DNA of 64,000 nt from JAIBJN01 sp963775505 (GCA_963775505.1 CAVZIL010000001.1:186001-250000), one strand, 5' to 3'; positions 52,761 to 62,212 are shown, numbered from the stretch's first letter. Numbers and translations: made by a program. The notes: a model not told the origin generated them from the sequence alone.

Positions 52761-54089
52761 CTACGAGGACGCCGCGACGGCTGCGGGCTCCTCGGCGCGC
52801 GCTACGTCGAGAACGAGGTCCTCGCCGACCCTCTGCACCCGCACGTACTCGCCCACGGCCAGCGGTTCACCGTCCGTGTGCGCCTTCCAGATCTCGCCGT
52901 GGACGTTGACGAGGCCGGAGGGCGCGATCGCGCTGCGGACGACGCCGATCTCGCCGACCATCTCCTCCCGCCCGGTCTTCGTCGGGGCGCGGCGCGCGCG
53001 GATCACCTTGGTCGCCACCACCGCGGTGGCGAGGGCGAGGGTGCCCCCCACCGCCAGGGCTACCCAGATGGAGACCTGGTAGCCCTCACCCGCTGGGTCG
53101 AAGAGCATGAGCGCGCCCACGACGAAGCTGATCGCCCCTGCCAACGCGAGCGCGCCGTGGCTCGGCACGAATGCTTCGGCGACGAAGAAGCCGACGGCGA
53201 GAAGCATGAGCAGGAGCCCGGCCCAGCTCACCGGAAGAACCTGCAGGCCGAAGAGGCCGATGATCAGCGAGATGACGCCCACGGTCCCGGGCAGGATGAG
53301 GCCGGGGTTGAGGATCTCGATCGTGATCCCGAGCACGCCGATGGACATGAGCAGGACGATGAGGTTCGGGTCGACCAGGAGGTCGAGGATGCGCTTCCAG
53401 AGAGACATCTCCACGCGGTCGACCGTGGCGCCGGCGGTGTTCAGGACGAAGCCCTTCGGCTCGGTTCGCATGCCGTCGATCTCCTCGAGGAGGGTCGGGA
53501 GGTCCGGAGCGACGACGTCGACGACGTTCTGCTCGAGCGCTTCCTGGGCACCGAGATTCGCGGCCGTCCGGACGGCCTGCTCGGCCCAGTCGCCGTTGCG
53601 CCCGTGCGTCTCGGCCAGCCCGCGCGCGTACGCCGCAGCGTCGTTGACCACCTTGCGGCGAAGGTCGTCCGGAATCTCGCCGCCGCCGACTGCGACCGGG
53701 GTCGAGGAGCCGATGTTGGTCGCGGGAGCCATGGCGGCGACGTCCGCCGCCAGCGTGATGAAGGCGCCCGCCGACGCGGCGCGGGAACCAGGCGGCGCGA
53801 CGTAGACGACGACCGGAACCTCCGCGGCGAGCTCCTTCTTGATGATCTCGCGCATCGCCGAGTCCAGCCCGCCGGGCGTGTCCAGCTCGACGACGACGGC
53901 GTCGTAGCCCTCGTTCTCGCCGCGCTCGATCGCGTCGGTGAGGTACTCCTGTGTGACGGGATTGATGTCGTTCGAGAACTCGACGACGAGAACGCGAGGC
54001 GCCGTCTCCTGGGCGGCCGCGCCTCCTGCGAGCGCGAGCGCCGCCGCGAGGAGAAGGAAGCTGTAGGAAAATCCCCGCAAGCGCGGCAC
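52761..54089 (-). CDS. NfeD-family membrane serine protease
   Basis: 442 residues. Signal peptide (to about residue 26), then a ClpP-like serine protease: VVVELDTPGGLDSAMREII, GSRAASAGAFITLAAD with Ser106, and a Lys near 146 in IPDDLRRKVVND. Four to five helices and a C-terminal OB domain (VGEIGVVRSAIAPSGLVNVHGE) complete the long NfeD plan. It probably cleaves the C-terminus of the slipin encoded 30 bp downstream. GTG at 54089 follows a -10 TAGAAT by 12 nt. Confidence 0.92.
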   Translation of the reverse strand: MPRLRGFSYSFLLLAAALALAGGAAAQETAPRVLVVEFSNDINPVTQEYLTDAIERGENEGYDAVVVELDTPGGLDSAMREIIKKELAAEVPVVVYVAPPGSRAASAGAFITLAADVAAMAPATNIGSSTPVAVGGGEIPDDLRRKVVNDAAAYARGLAETHGRNGDWAEQAVRTAANLGAQEALEQNVVDVVAPDLPTLLEEIDGMRTEPKGFVLNTAGATVDRVEMSLWKRILDLLVDPNLIVLLMSIGVLGITIEILNPGLILPGTVGVISLIIGLFGLQVLPVSWAGLLLMLLAVGFFVAEAFVPSHGALALAGAISFVVGALMLFDPAGEGYQVSIWVALAVGGTLALATAVVATKVIRARRAPTKTGREEMVGEIGVVRSAIAPSGLVNVHGEIWKAHTDGEPLAVGEYVRVQRVGEDLVLDVARAEEPAAVAASS

Positions 54090-54178
54090 TTCGGTGTAAA
54101 GATTCTATCAGCGTGGTGCCGATGCCCTTGAGGACGAAGGAGTCCTCTGGTTCGGTACCGAAGGAGCCCGCCGCCCTG

Positions 54179-56386
54179 ATGAGCCTCCGCCGCACGCTCA
54201 TGATCGCGGTCGCGCTGGCCGCTCTCGCGCCCGGCACGGCCGCTGCCGAAGCCGTCCGCGTTGTCGCGCGGGACGTGCCGCTGGACGGTGCGCGCCCGGC
54301 CGCCGCTCGTGCGGCGCCGACGACCTTCACCATGGTGGGGCTCCACTGGCAGGGCCCCGGGAGAGTCTGGTTCAGGACGGCGGAGCAGCCCGGGCGGTTC
54401 GGACCGTGGAGACCGGCCCAGCCGGAGGCCGAGGACATGCCCGATGTCGGGAGCGCCGAGCTGGACGAGCGCGCCGGCTGGCGCATCGGCAATCCCTGGT
54501 GGACGGGCCCGGCGCGTTGGATCCAGTACCGCGTGTCCGGGGAGGTGACGGGCCTCCGTGCGTACTTCGTCGACAGCCCCGTCACGTCCGCCGATCGCGT
54601 CCGGGCGGCGTCGACCCGGACCGCTGCGACCTCGGCCGTTGCGCGAGCGGGCCCGGTCGCGCAGCCCACGATCGTCCGGCGTGCGGGGTGGGGGGCGGAC
54701 GAATCGATCGTCCGCGACGCTCCTGCGATCGCCGAGCGCCTTCGCTTCGCCGTCGTCCATCACACGGCCGGCTCGAACGGGTACTCGGCAGCCGAGTCGG
54801 CCGCCATCGTCCGCGGAATCCAGCGCTACCACGTGGTCGGGAACGGCTGGGACGACATCGGCTACAACTTCCTCGTCGACAAGTACGGCAGGGTCTTCGA
54901 GGGCCGCGGCGGCGGGATCGCGCAGAACGTCGTCGGTGCGCACGCGGGCGGGTTCAACACCGGCAGCGTCGGGGTCGCGGTGATCGGGATCTACCAGTCG
55001 AGGTCGCTGTCCGACGCGGCCAGAAGGGCGCTGCAGAAGCTCCTCGCCTGGCGGCTGGATGTCGGGCACGTGTATCCGCGCGGTTTCTGGGATGCGGTGT
55101 CCGGCGGAAGCTCGCGTTGGCCCGTCGGCGCCTCGGTCAGGCTGCGGGCAGTCTCCGGCCATCGAGACACCAGCTACACGAGCTGCCCCGGCAACAGGAT
55201 CTACGGCCTGCTGGGGCCCGTCGCCCGGAGGGCCACGAGGATCGGCCTCCCGAAGCTCTGGACCCCGGACGCCGAGGGAAGCGTCGGAGGGCCCGTTCGC
55301 TTCACGGCCCGGCTTTCGGAAGCACTGCCCTGGAGGGTCGAGGTGAAGGACGCCGCCGGGTCCGTGGTCGGCTCGGGCAGCGGCAGCGGGACGGCCGTCG
55401 ACTGGACGTGGGACGCGAGCGCCGTCCCCGTCGCCTTCTACACGTACACCATCAGCGCCGGCCCGAGCGTGAGGCCGTCGACCTTGCCCGTTCCAGGGCC
55501 GCCGCCGCTGAGAATCAGGGGCCTGAAGGCATCGCCGCACGCCGTGACGCCGAACGGCGACTGGAGCGGCGAGAGCACGACCGTCCGCTTCGGCCTCACC
55601 CGCAGGGCGGTTCTGAGCGTCCGAGTGGTGAGCGAGTCGAGCGGCAACGGCGTCCGCACGCTGCTGGCGAGCTCAGAGCGGCCGGCCGGGCCCCGGAGTC
55701 TCAGCTGGGACGGGAGAACCGGCGGCGGGTCGGTTGTTCCGGACGGGCGCTACCGGATCGAGGTGTCCGCGGAGGCCGGCGTCGAGCAGGTCTCACGCTC
55801 GGCGCGGGTCGTGGTCGACCGCACGCTGGGCGGTGTCTTCGTCTCGCCGGCGGTCTTCTCGCCGGACGGGGACGGCCGGGCCGACGCCCTCGAGCTGGGG
55901 TACGAGCTCACGCGGAGCGCCACCGTCCGAGTCCAGGTCAGGCGCAGCGGTGAGGTTCTCAGGACGCTTCGGAACGGCTCCCAGACGGCCGGAAGTCACA
56001 CGCTCGCCTGGAACGGTCGCGTGCGCGGGGCGAGGCTCGCCGACGGCTCGGCCAGCGTCGTCGTGCGCGCCACCACCACCACTCTGGGGACCCGAAGGCT
56101 CGCCCGGCCGGTCGAGCTCGACACCAGGGCCCCGGTCGTTCGGGTGCTCTCGCTCACGACCGTCAAGGGCGCGATGCGCCTCCGGCTCCGCCTGAGCGAG
56201 TCCGCCGAGCTCCAGGTCTGGCACGGGCGCGAGACCTGGCGCGACGGCGGGAGCTTCGTGGTCACGCGCCCCGCCGGCGAGACGGTGATCCGCCGTCCGG
56301 CTCGAGCCAGGGTCGTTCGGATCATCGCCACGGACGACGGCCTGAACCGGAGCGACCCGGTCGTCCACCGGCGTAAGCGCTCCTGA
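54179..56386 (+). CDS. Secreted peptidoglycan-recognition amidase with FlgD-like repeats
   Basis: 735 residues. A signal peptide (LMIAVALAALAPGTAAA) starts from ATG 54179, preceded by AAGGAG; ATG 54119 is also open. The PGRP/amidase-2 domain has RRAGWGADE, FAVVHHTAG (zinc His), GYNFLVDKYGRVFEGRGGG and SGHRDTSYTSCPGNRIYG (zinc His and Cys). The second half carries repeated FlgD/Ig-like strands (TWDASAVPVAFYTYTI, SWDGRTGGGSVVPDGRYRI, AWNGRVRGARLADG). It should cut or bind the cell wall outside the cell. Confidence 0.88.
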   Translation: MSLRRTLMIAVALAALAPGTAAAEAVRVVARDVPLDGARPAAARAAPTTFTMVGLHWQGPGRVWFRTAEQPGRFGPWRPAQPEAEDMPDVGSAELDERAGWRIGNPWWTGPARWIQYRVSGEVTGLRAYFVDSPVTSADRVRAASTRTAATSAVARAGPVAQPTIVRRAGWGADESIVRDAPAIAERLRFAVVHHTAGSNGYSAAESAAIVRGIQRYHVVGNGWDDIGYNFLVDKYGRVFEGRGGGIAQNVVGAHAGGFNTGSVGVAVIGIYQSRSLSDAARRALQKLLAWRLDVGHVYPRGFWDAVSGGSSRWPVGASVRLRAVSGHRDTSYTSCPGNRIYGLLGPVARRATRIGLPKLWTPDAEGSVGGPVRFTARLSEALPWRVEVKDAAGSVVGSGSGSGTAVDWTWDASAVPVAFYTYTISAGPSVRPSTLPVPGPPPLRIRGLKASPHAVTPNGDWSGESTTVRFGLTRRAVLSVRVVSESSGNGVRTLLASSERPAGPRSLSWDGRTGGGSVVPDGRYRIEVSAEAGVEQVSRSARVVVDRTLGGVFVSPAVFSPDGDGRADALELGYELTRSATVRVQVRRSGEVLRTLRNGSQTAGSHTLAWNGRVRGARLADGSASVVVRATTTTLGTRRLARPVELDTRAPVVRVLSLTTVKGAMRLRLRLSESAELQVWHGRETWRDGGSFVVTRPAGETVIRRPARARVVRIIATDDGLNRSDPVVHRRKRS

Positions 56387-56393
56387 GGAGCGC

Positions 56394-57140
56394 CTAGCGT
56401 TCGAACAGAACCTCGCCGCTCTCGACGAGCCTTCGCTCGCCGTCGATCTCGACCTCGAGCCGCCCGCGCCGGTCGACGGCGATGCCGAGGCCCGTCTCGC
56501 CGTCCACGAAGACGCGCCGCCCGCGCAGGAAGTCGCGGGCGCCCAGCCCTTCGTAGACGGCGTCCAGCCCGCCCTCGCGCCAGCGGTCGTAGACATCCTC
56601 GAGCCGGAGGAGTAGGTCGGCGAGGATCGGCGCCCGCTCACGACGGACGCCGTCCGTGGTCAGCAGCGAGCCCGCGGCGACCTTGCTGTCGGCCGGAAGC
56701 TGCTCGCGGGATTGGTTGACGTTCAGGCCGACGCCCAGGACGACCGCGTCGCCGTCCGCCTCCGCCAGGACGCCGGCGACCTTACGGCGGTTGACGAGCA
56801 CGTCGTTCGGCCACTTGATCTGAGCCGAGAGGTCGGTCGCCGTCTCGACCGCTTCCGCCACCGCGACCCCGCCGACGAGCGAGAGCTCCGCGACGACGCG
56901 TTCGGGCGGGGGCCGGAGCAGGACGGAGCAGAGGACGGCGGTGCCGGCGGGCGCGCTCCAGCCACGTCCGAGGCGCCCGCGGCCGGCCGTCTGCTCGTCG
57001 CAGACGGCGACGGCCCCCTCGCCGAGGCTCGGCTCGACGAGCAGCTGTGTCGACTCGCAGCTGTCGCGGTAGAGGTACGGCCTCCCGAGTCGGCCCCGGA
57101 GCAGAGGTTCGACCGTCTCCGGGGTCAGCGCGTCGGCCAT
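56394..57140 (-). CDS. birA: Biotin--[acetyl-CoA-carboxylase] ligase (no HTH domain)
   Basis: 248 residues, the short monofunctional form. TAGRGRLGRGWSAPAGTAV is the ATP/biotin loop, QIKWPNDVLVNRRKVAGVL holds the catalytic Lys, and GVGLNVNQS follows. It attaches biotin to the carboxyl-carrier protein of acetyl-CoA carboxylase, fitting accD at the end of this cluster. It has no DNA-binding domain, so it cannot repress like E. coli BirA. ATG lies 5 nt after a -10 TAGTCT. Confidence 0.93.
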   Translation of the reverse strand: MADALTPETVEPLLRGRLGRPYLYRDSCESTQLLVEPSLGEGAVAVCDEQTAGRGRLGRGWSAPAGTAVLCSVLLRPPPERVVAELSLVGGVAVAEAVETATDLSAQIKWPNDVLVNRRKVAGVLAEADGDAVVLGVGLNVNQSREQLPADSKVAAGSLLTTDGVRRERAPILADLLLRLEDVYDRWREGGLDAVYEGLGARDFLRGRRVFVDGETGLGIAVDRRGRLEVEIDGERRLVESGEVLFER

Positions 57141-57145
57141 CGGCG

Positions 57146-57155
57146 AGACTACACT
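57146..57155. promoter_or_regulatory. Overlapping bidirectional -10 boxes (birA / sigma-fab operon)
   Basis: AGACTACACT gives TACACT on the plus strand (57150-57155), 9 nt before the sigma-factor GTG, and TAGTCT on the minus strand (57151-57146), 5 nt before the birA ATG. The layout is the same as at 1903-1912. Confidence 0.55.
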
Positions 57156-57164
57156 AACTCGGCC

Positions 57165-57782
57165 GTGCAACCAGCCGCCGCGCCCGTCCGTCCTATCGAG
57201 CAACAGCCGCCGTTGTGGCGGTCGATGGCGTACAGGAACCTCAGCGACGTGGACCTCGTCAGCAAGGCACGAGACGGCGACGGACGGGCGCTCGACATCC
57301 TCGTCGAACGGCATGCGCCGCGCGTGAACCGGATCGCGGCGCAGCTCATGGGCGACCTCGAGGAGGCGCGCGACGCCGCGCAGGAGTCGCTCGTGAAGCT
57401 GTGCACGCGCCTGCGTCAATTCCGCGGCGAGGCTCAGTTCGCCACCTGGCTCCACCGACTGGTCGTGAACACCTGCCGCGACCGGCTCGCGCGCCAGCGG
57501 ATCCGCCAGACGGAGCAGCTCTCCCTCGAGGACGAGCCTGCCGGCGAGGAGAGCGACCCCTCGCGTGCCGCGCTCCTGGCGGACAAGCGACGCGAGCTGG
57601 CCGCCGCGCTGTCGCGCCTGACGCCGAACCAGCGCCTCGTCGTCGTCCTCCGGGACGTCTTCGGGATGACGTACGAGGAGATCTCGCGCGCCGCGAGCAT
57701 GCCCGTCGGGACGGCGAAGTGCTACGTGCATCGGGCCCGCGCCCGGCTGCGCGTGCGGCTGGAGGAAGCGGCAAGCGGGTGA
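57165..57782 (+). CDS. ECF-type RNA polymerase sigma factor heading the fab operon
   Basis: 205 residues. Region 2 is LDILVERHAPRVNRIAAQLM and DAAQESLVKLCTRLRQFRGEAQFATWLHRLV. Region 4 is LSRLTPNQRLVVVLRDVFGMTYEEISRAASM, then PVGTAKCYVHRARARLR. There is no region 1.1 or 3, as in ECF factors. GTG at 57165 fits a leaderless start; ATG at 57225 (AYRNLSDVDLV) is an alternative. No anti-sigma gene follows: fabZ begins 10 nt downstream, so the factor may tune its own operon. Confidence 0.88.
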   Translation: MQPAAAPVRPIEQQPPLWRSMAYRNLSDVDLVSKARDGDGRALDILVERHAPRVNRIAAQLMGDLEEARDAAQESLVKLCTRLRQFRGEAQFATWLHRLVVNTCRDRLARQRIRQTEQLSLEDEPAGEESDPSRAALLADKRRELAAALSRLTPNQRLVVVLRDVFGMTYEEISRAASMPVGTAKCYVHRARARLRVRLEEAASG

Positions 57783-57792
57783 GCAGGGGAGC

Positions 57793-58239
57793 GTGAGCTT
57801 TAGAGCTCCTTTCGGCCGGCGGGAGATCGAACAGATCCTCCCGCACCGCGACCCGTTCCTGCTGCTCGACGAGGTTGTCGAGCTCGAGCCCGGCGCCCGC
57901 GTGGTTGCCCGCAAGCTCGTGCGCGAGGACGAGTGGTACCTCGCGGGTCACTTTCCCGGGCGCCCGATCATGCCCGGCGTGCTCATGGTCGAGGCGATGG
58001 CACAGGCCGGCGCCGTCGCTGCCCTCTCCGCCGAGGAGAATCGCGGCAAGCTCGCTCTCTTCGCCGGCATCGACGACGTTCGCTTCAAGCGGATCGTTGA
58101 GCCCGGGGACGAGCTGGAGTTGACCTGCGAGCTCGAGCGCGTGCGCGGGCCGGTCGGACGCGGCAAGGCGACCGCCGCCGTGGGCGGCGAGCTCGCCGTC
58201 AGGGGAACGCTGATGTTCGCCGTCACCGACGACGCATGA
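57793..58239 (+). CDS. fabZ: 3-hydroxyacyl-ACP dehydratase FabZ
   Basis: 148 residues, hot-dog fold. EIEQILPHRDPFLLLDEVVE and the active site AGHFPGRPIMPGVLMVEAMA (His53, Glu67) are intact. It removes water from beta-hydroxyacyl-ACP in chain elongation. GTG start with GGGGAG upstream; the stop overlaps fabH (ATGA). Confidence 0.95.
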   Translation: MSFRAPFGRREIEQILPHRDPFLLLDEVVELEPGARVVARKLVREDEWYLAGHFPGRPIMPGVLMVEAMAQAGAVAALSAEENRGKLALFAGIDDVRFKRIVEPGDELELTCELERVRGPVGRGKATAAVGGELAVRGTLMFAVTDDA

Positions 58240-59255
58240 TCGGGAGCGTTGCAGGCAACGGGCTCGCCGTGGGCATAACCGGGCTCGGCGCGTACGTGCC
58301 CGAGCGCGTGCTCACGAACGCCGACCTCGAGGCGATGGTCGAGACCTCGGACGAGTGGATCGTCACGCGCACGGGGATCAGGGAGCGGCACATCGCGGAG
58401 CCCGAGCAGGCTGCGAGCGACCTCGCCCTGCCCGCCGCGCGCCAGGCGCTCGAGGAGGCGGGCGTGAGCGCCGAGGAGCTCGACCTCGTCATCGTCGCGA
58501 CGGCCACGCCGGACATGCTCTTCCCGGCGACCGCGGCCATCGTCGCCGACACGCTCGGGGCCAGGCAGGCGGCCGCGTACGACCTCCTCGCCGGGTGCAC
58601 GGGCTTCGTGTACGCGCTCTCACAGGCGTACGGCCAGGTCGCCACGGGCCTCTCGAAGAAGGCCATCGTCGTCGGCGCCGAGGTTCTCTCGAGGATCACG
58701 AACTGGCAGGACCGTTCGACGTGCATCCTCTTCGGCGACGGGGCAGGCGCAGCTGTCGTCGAGCCGACCGGCGACGGCGGCATCGTCGGCTTCGAGCTCG
58801 GCGCGGACGGCTCCGGGGGCCCCGACCTCTGCGTCCCGGCGGGGGGATCGAGACAGCCGATCTCACCGGACACGCTGGAGGAAGAGCTCCAGTTCATCAA
58901 GATGAACGGGCCCGAGGTGTACCGCTTCGCGACCCGCGTGATGGTCAGCTCCGCCGAGGAGCTCCTGAGCGTCTGCGGCGCCACGATCGACGACGTCGAC
59001 CTGTACGTCCCGCACCAGGCGAACAAGCGCATCGTCGACCACGCGGTCAAGAACATGGGCCTCGACCCGGAGAAGGTGCTCGTGAACATCGACCGGTACG
59101 GCAACACGTCGTCGGCCTCGATCCCGATCTGTCTCGCGGAAGCTCAGGCCGACGGACGGCTCGGCGAGGGAACGCGCGTGCTCATGAGCGCGGTGGGGGC
59201 CGGTCTGACCTGGGGCTCGGTCTATCTGACGTGGACGACCAACGGCGGAAGGTAG
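58236..59255 (+). CDS. fabH: 3-oxoacyl-ACP synthase III FabH
   Basis: 339 residues. Nucleophile Cys121 (DLLAGCTGFVYAL), His in YVPHQANKRIV and Asn in NIDRYGNTSSASIP form the KAS III triad; WIVTRTGIRERHIA is the N-terminal signature. It starts chains from acetyl- or branched-acyl-CoA and malonyl-ACP. Confidence 0.96.
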   Translation: MIGSVAGNGLAVGITGLGAYVPERVLTNADLEAMVETSDEWIVTRTGIRERHIAEPEQAASDLALPAARQALEEAGVSAEELDLVIVATATPDMLFPATAAIVADTLGARQAAAYDLLAGCTGFVYALSQAYGQVATGLSKKAIVVGAEVLSRITNWQDRSTCILFGDGAGAAVVEPTGDGGIVGFELGADGSGGPDLCVPAGGSRQPISPDTLEEELQFIKMNGPEVYRFATRVMVSSAEELLSVCGATIDDVDLYVPHQANKRIVDHAVKNMGLDPEKVLVNIDRYGNTSSASIPICLAEAQADGRLGEGTRVLMSAVGAGLTWGSVYLTWTTNGGR

Positions 59256-59268
59256 GAAGAGAGGAGCC

Positions 59269-60192
59269 ATGAAGATCGCATTCTGCTTCCCCGGCCAGGG
59301 ATCGCAGGACGTGGGCATGGGCCGCGCGATCGCGGAGGAGTTTCCCGCGGCGCGGGCCGTCTACGACGAGGCGTCGGAGGCCGTGGGCTTCGACGTGGCG
59401 AAGCTCTGCTTCGAGGGATCCCTGGAGGAGCTGACGCGGACCGAGCTCCAGCAGCCGGCGCTGGTCGCCACCTCGATCGCCTGTCTGCGGGCGGTGAAGA
59501 CGATCGGGATCGAGCCGGACTACGTGATCGGCCATTCGGTGGGCGAGTACTCGGCGCTCGCGGCGGCGGACGCGATCGACGCCGGCGAGGCCGTCGCGCT
59601 CGTACGGGAGCGTGGGGAGGCGATGGCGGAGGCGGCGCGGGCGACTCCCGGGGCGATGGCGGCCGTGCTGGGGCTCGAGGACGCCGTGGTCGAGGAGCTC
59701 TGCCTCGCGATCGACGGCGTGTGGCCCGCCAACTACAACTGCCCCGGCCAGGTCGTGGTCTCGGGCGAGAATGCCGCCGTCGACCGCCTGATCGAGGAGG
59801 CCGCCGCGCGCGGAGCGCGGAAGACCGTGAAGCTTCGCGTGAGCGGCGCGTTCCACAGCCCGCTCGTCGCGCGGGCCGCCGAACGGCTGAAGCCCGCGCT
59901 CGCAAAGGCGTCCTGGCAGAACCCGTCGCCCCCGTTCATGTCGACGGTCACCGCAAAGCTCGAGGACGCGCAGCGCATGGCCGCTCTCTTGGTCGAGCAG
60001 CTCACGGCACCTGTCAAGTTCACGCAGGCCGTCCGCGGCCTCGTCAAGGACGGCGTCGGGATGTTCGTCGAGATCGGGCCGAACCAGGTTCTCAGCGGCT
60101 TGCTGAAGCGGTGCGACCGCTCGCTGAGGACGATCTCCGTCAGCGATCCCGAGTCGCTCCGGAAGCTCGGGGAGAAGCTCTCGGCGGCGTAA
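59269..60192 (+). CDS. fabD: Malonyl-CoA:ACP transacylase FabD
   Basis: 307 residues. FCFPGQGSQDVGMG, nucleophile Ser90 in VIGHSVGEYSALAAA, SGAFHSPLVARAAERL with the catalytic His, and VEIGPNQVLSGL. It transfers malonyl groups to ACP. A GAGAGGAG site lies 5 nt before the ATG. Confidence 0.96.
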   Translation: MKIAFCFPGQGSQDVGMGRAIAEEFPAARAVYDEASEAVGFDVAKLCFEGSLEELTRTELQQPALVATSIACLRAVKTIGIEPDYVIGHSVGEYSALAAADAIDAGEAVALVRERGEAMAEAARATPGAMAAVLGLEDAVVEELCLAIDGVWPANYNCPGQVVVSGENAAVDRLIEEAAARGARKTVKLRVSGAFHSPLVARAAERLKPALAKASWQNPSPPFMSTVTAKLEDAQRMAALLVEQLTAPVKFTQAVRGLVKDGVGMFVEIGPNQVLSGLLKRCDRSLRTISVSDPESLRKLGEKLSAA

Positions 60193-60194
60193 GT

Positions 60195-60944
60195 ATGGCA
60201 GGCTTGGCTGAGTTCGCCTCACTCGAGGGCAAGGTCGCCCTCGTCACCGGAGGCTCGCGCGGCATCGGCGCGGCCATTTCGAGGGAGCTCGCGCGCGGGG
60301 GTGCGCGGGTGGCGGTCAACTACCGTTCGGGGAACGAGGCGGCCGAGGCGATCGCGGCCGAGATCGGCGGCGTCGCGCTCGGCGCGAACGTCGGCGACCC
60401 GGGCGAGGCCCAGGGGCTGGTCGAGCGCGTCGAGACGGAGCTCGGCGACCTCGACATCCTCGTCAACAACGCGGGGGTGACCAGGGACACCCTGATCGCG
60501 CGCATGAGCGACGAGGACTGGACCGAGGTGATCGACACGAACCTGCGCGGCGCCTTCAACACCTGCCGCGCCGTCTCGCGCAAGATGCTGCGCCGCCGCT
60601 CGGGCGCGATCGTCAACCTCTCGAGCGTCGTCGGGGTGCACGGGAACCCCGGCCAGGCCAACTACGCGGCCTCGAAGGCCGGGATCATCGGGCTGTCGAA
60701 GGCGCTTGCGCGCGAGCTCGGCGTCAGGGGCGTGCGCGTGAACGCGATCGCCCCCGGATACATCACGACCGAGCTCACCGACGTGCTCACGGAGGAGCAG
60801 ACCGGCCTCATCCTCGCGAACACGCCGCTCGGCAGGCTCGGCTCGCCGGAGGACGTCGCCGCTTCGGTACGCTTCCTCTGCTCTGACGAGGCCGCGTTCA
60901 TCACTGGCGACGTCCTGCTCGTAGACGGCGGACTGGGGATCTAG
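60195..60944 (+). CDS. fabG: 3-oxoacyl-ACP reductase FabG
   Basis: 249 residues, short-chain dehydrogenase. ALVTGGSRGIGAAISRELA binds NADPH, LVNNAGVTRDTLIARM, catalytic Ser in IVNLSSVVGVHGNPGQ and Tyr-Lys in NYAASKAGIIG. It reduces 3-oxoacyl-ACP. It begins 2 nt after the fabD stop. Confidence 0.95.
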   Translation: MAGLAEFASLEGKVALVTGGSRGIGAAISRELARGGARVAVNYRSGNEAAEAIAAEIGGVALGANVGDPGEAQGLVERVETELGDLDILVNNAGVTRDTLIARMSDEDWTEVIDTNLRGAFNTCRAVSRKMLRRRSGAIVNLSSVVGVHGNPGQANYAASKAGIIGLSKALARELGVRGVRVNAIAPGYITTELTDVLTEEQTGLILANTPLGRLGSPEDVAASVRFLCSDEAAFITGDVLLVDGGLGI

Positions 60945-60955
60945 GGGTACTGGCG

Positions 60956-62212
60956 ATGGCTTCGGAGAACGGATGCAGACGGGTCGTGATCACGGGCATG
61001 GGCGCCGTGACGCCGCTCGGGAACGACGCCGAGACCTTCTGGGAGAATCTCGTCGCCGGCCGGGGCGGCGCCGGGCCGATCACCTCGTTCGACCCGTCCG
61101 AGTTCGCAGTCCACTTCGCCTGCGAGCTGAAGGACTTCGACCCGACCCAGTGGATCGAGCACCGCAAGGCGCGGCGGATGGACCGCTTCACGCAGATGAT
61201 CCTCGCCGCTGCCCGCATGGCGGAGACCGATTCCGGCTTCGAGATCGAGCCCGAGACGGAGCGGACCGGCGTCTCGGTCGCCACCGGCATCGGCGGCCTC
61301 CAGAGCTTCCAGGACTGCTACGACCAGCTCCTCGATCGCGGTCCCGACCGGGTCAATCCGCTCTCGATCCCGGCGATCATCCCGAACATGGGTGCAGCCT
61401 GGGTCTCGATGGAGCTCGGGACCCGCGGCCCGCTCATGTCCGAGTGCACGGCGTGCGCCGCGTCCAACATGGCGATCGGCGACTCGCTCGACGCGATCCG
61501 GCTCGGTCGCGCCGACGTCATGTTCGCCGGCGGCACCGAGGCGGGGATCACGAAGGTCGGCATCGGCGGCTTCTCGGCGATGCGCGCGCTCTCCCGGCGG
61601 AACGACCGCCCGGAGGAGGCGAGCCGCCCGTTCGACGCCGAGCGCGACGGGTTCGTGATGGGCGAGGCCGGCGCGATCGTCGTCCTCGAGGAGCTCGAGC
61701 ACGCGCGCAACCGCGGCGCCAAGGTCTACGCCGAGCTGGTCGGCTACGGGCTCTCGTCGGACGCCCAGCACATCACCGAGCCCGATCCGACGGGCAAGCA
61801 CCCTGCCCGGGCGATGAAGATGGCGATGGACGACGCCGGGATCGGGTCGGACGAGATCGACTACATCAACGCACACGGCACCTCGACGCCGATCGGGGAT
61901 GCCAGCGAGACGCGCGTGATCAAGATCGCGCTCGGCGAGGAGAAGGCGCGGAAGACACCGGTCTCGTCGACGAAAGGCGCCACCGGCCACTGCCTCGGCG
62001 GCTCGGGCGCCATCGAGGCGATCATCTCGATCCTCGCGGTCGAGCGGGACGTCGTGCCGCCGACGATCAACTACGAGGTGCCCGATCCCGAGTGCGACCT
62101 CGACTACATCCCGAACGAAGCGCGCGAGTGGAAGACCGACGTCGCGCTTTCGAACAACTTCGGCTTCGGCGGGCACAACGCCTGCCTGGTCGTGAGGAAG
62201 TTCACCGATTAG
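60956..62212 (+). CDS. fabF: 3-oxoacyl-ACP synthase II FabF
   Basis: 418 residues. RVVITGMGAVTPLGNDAETF, Cys167 in MSECTACAASNMAIGD, His in INAHGTSTPIGDASE and His in KGATGHCLGGSGAIEA. It elongates acyl-ACP with malonyl-ACP. AGGGG lies upstream of the ATG. The 11-bp gap after fabG leaves no room for acpP, which usually sits here. The TAG stop shares one base with the next start. Confidence 0.96.
   Translation: MASENGCRRVVITGMGAVTPLGNDAETFWENLVAGRGGAGPITSFDPSEFAVHFACELKDFDPTQWIEHRKARRMDRFTQMILAAARMAETDSGFEIEPETERTGVSVATGIGGLQSFQDCYDQLLDRGPDRVNPLSIPAIIPNMGAAWVSMELGTRGPLMSECTACAASNMAIGDSLDAIRLGRADVMFAGGTEAGITKVGIGGFSAMRALSRRNDRPEEASRPFDAERDGFVMGEAGAIVVLEELEHARNRGAKVYAELVGYGLSSDAQHITEPDPTGKHPARAMKMAMDDAGIGSDEIDYINAHGTSTPIGDASETRVIKIALGEEKARKTPVSSTKGATGHCLGGSGAIEAIISILAVERDVVPPTINYEVPDPECDLDYIPNEAREWKTDVALSNNFGFGGHNACLVVRKFTD

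Noticed and set aside
51465..54131. An 888-codon open frame antisense to the GalT-like, slipin and nfeD genes.
   Set aside because: Shadow frame: low-complexity Arg/Asp/Glu/Val composition, no start context, and it crosses three confident genes.
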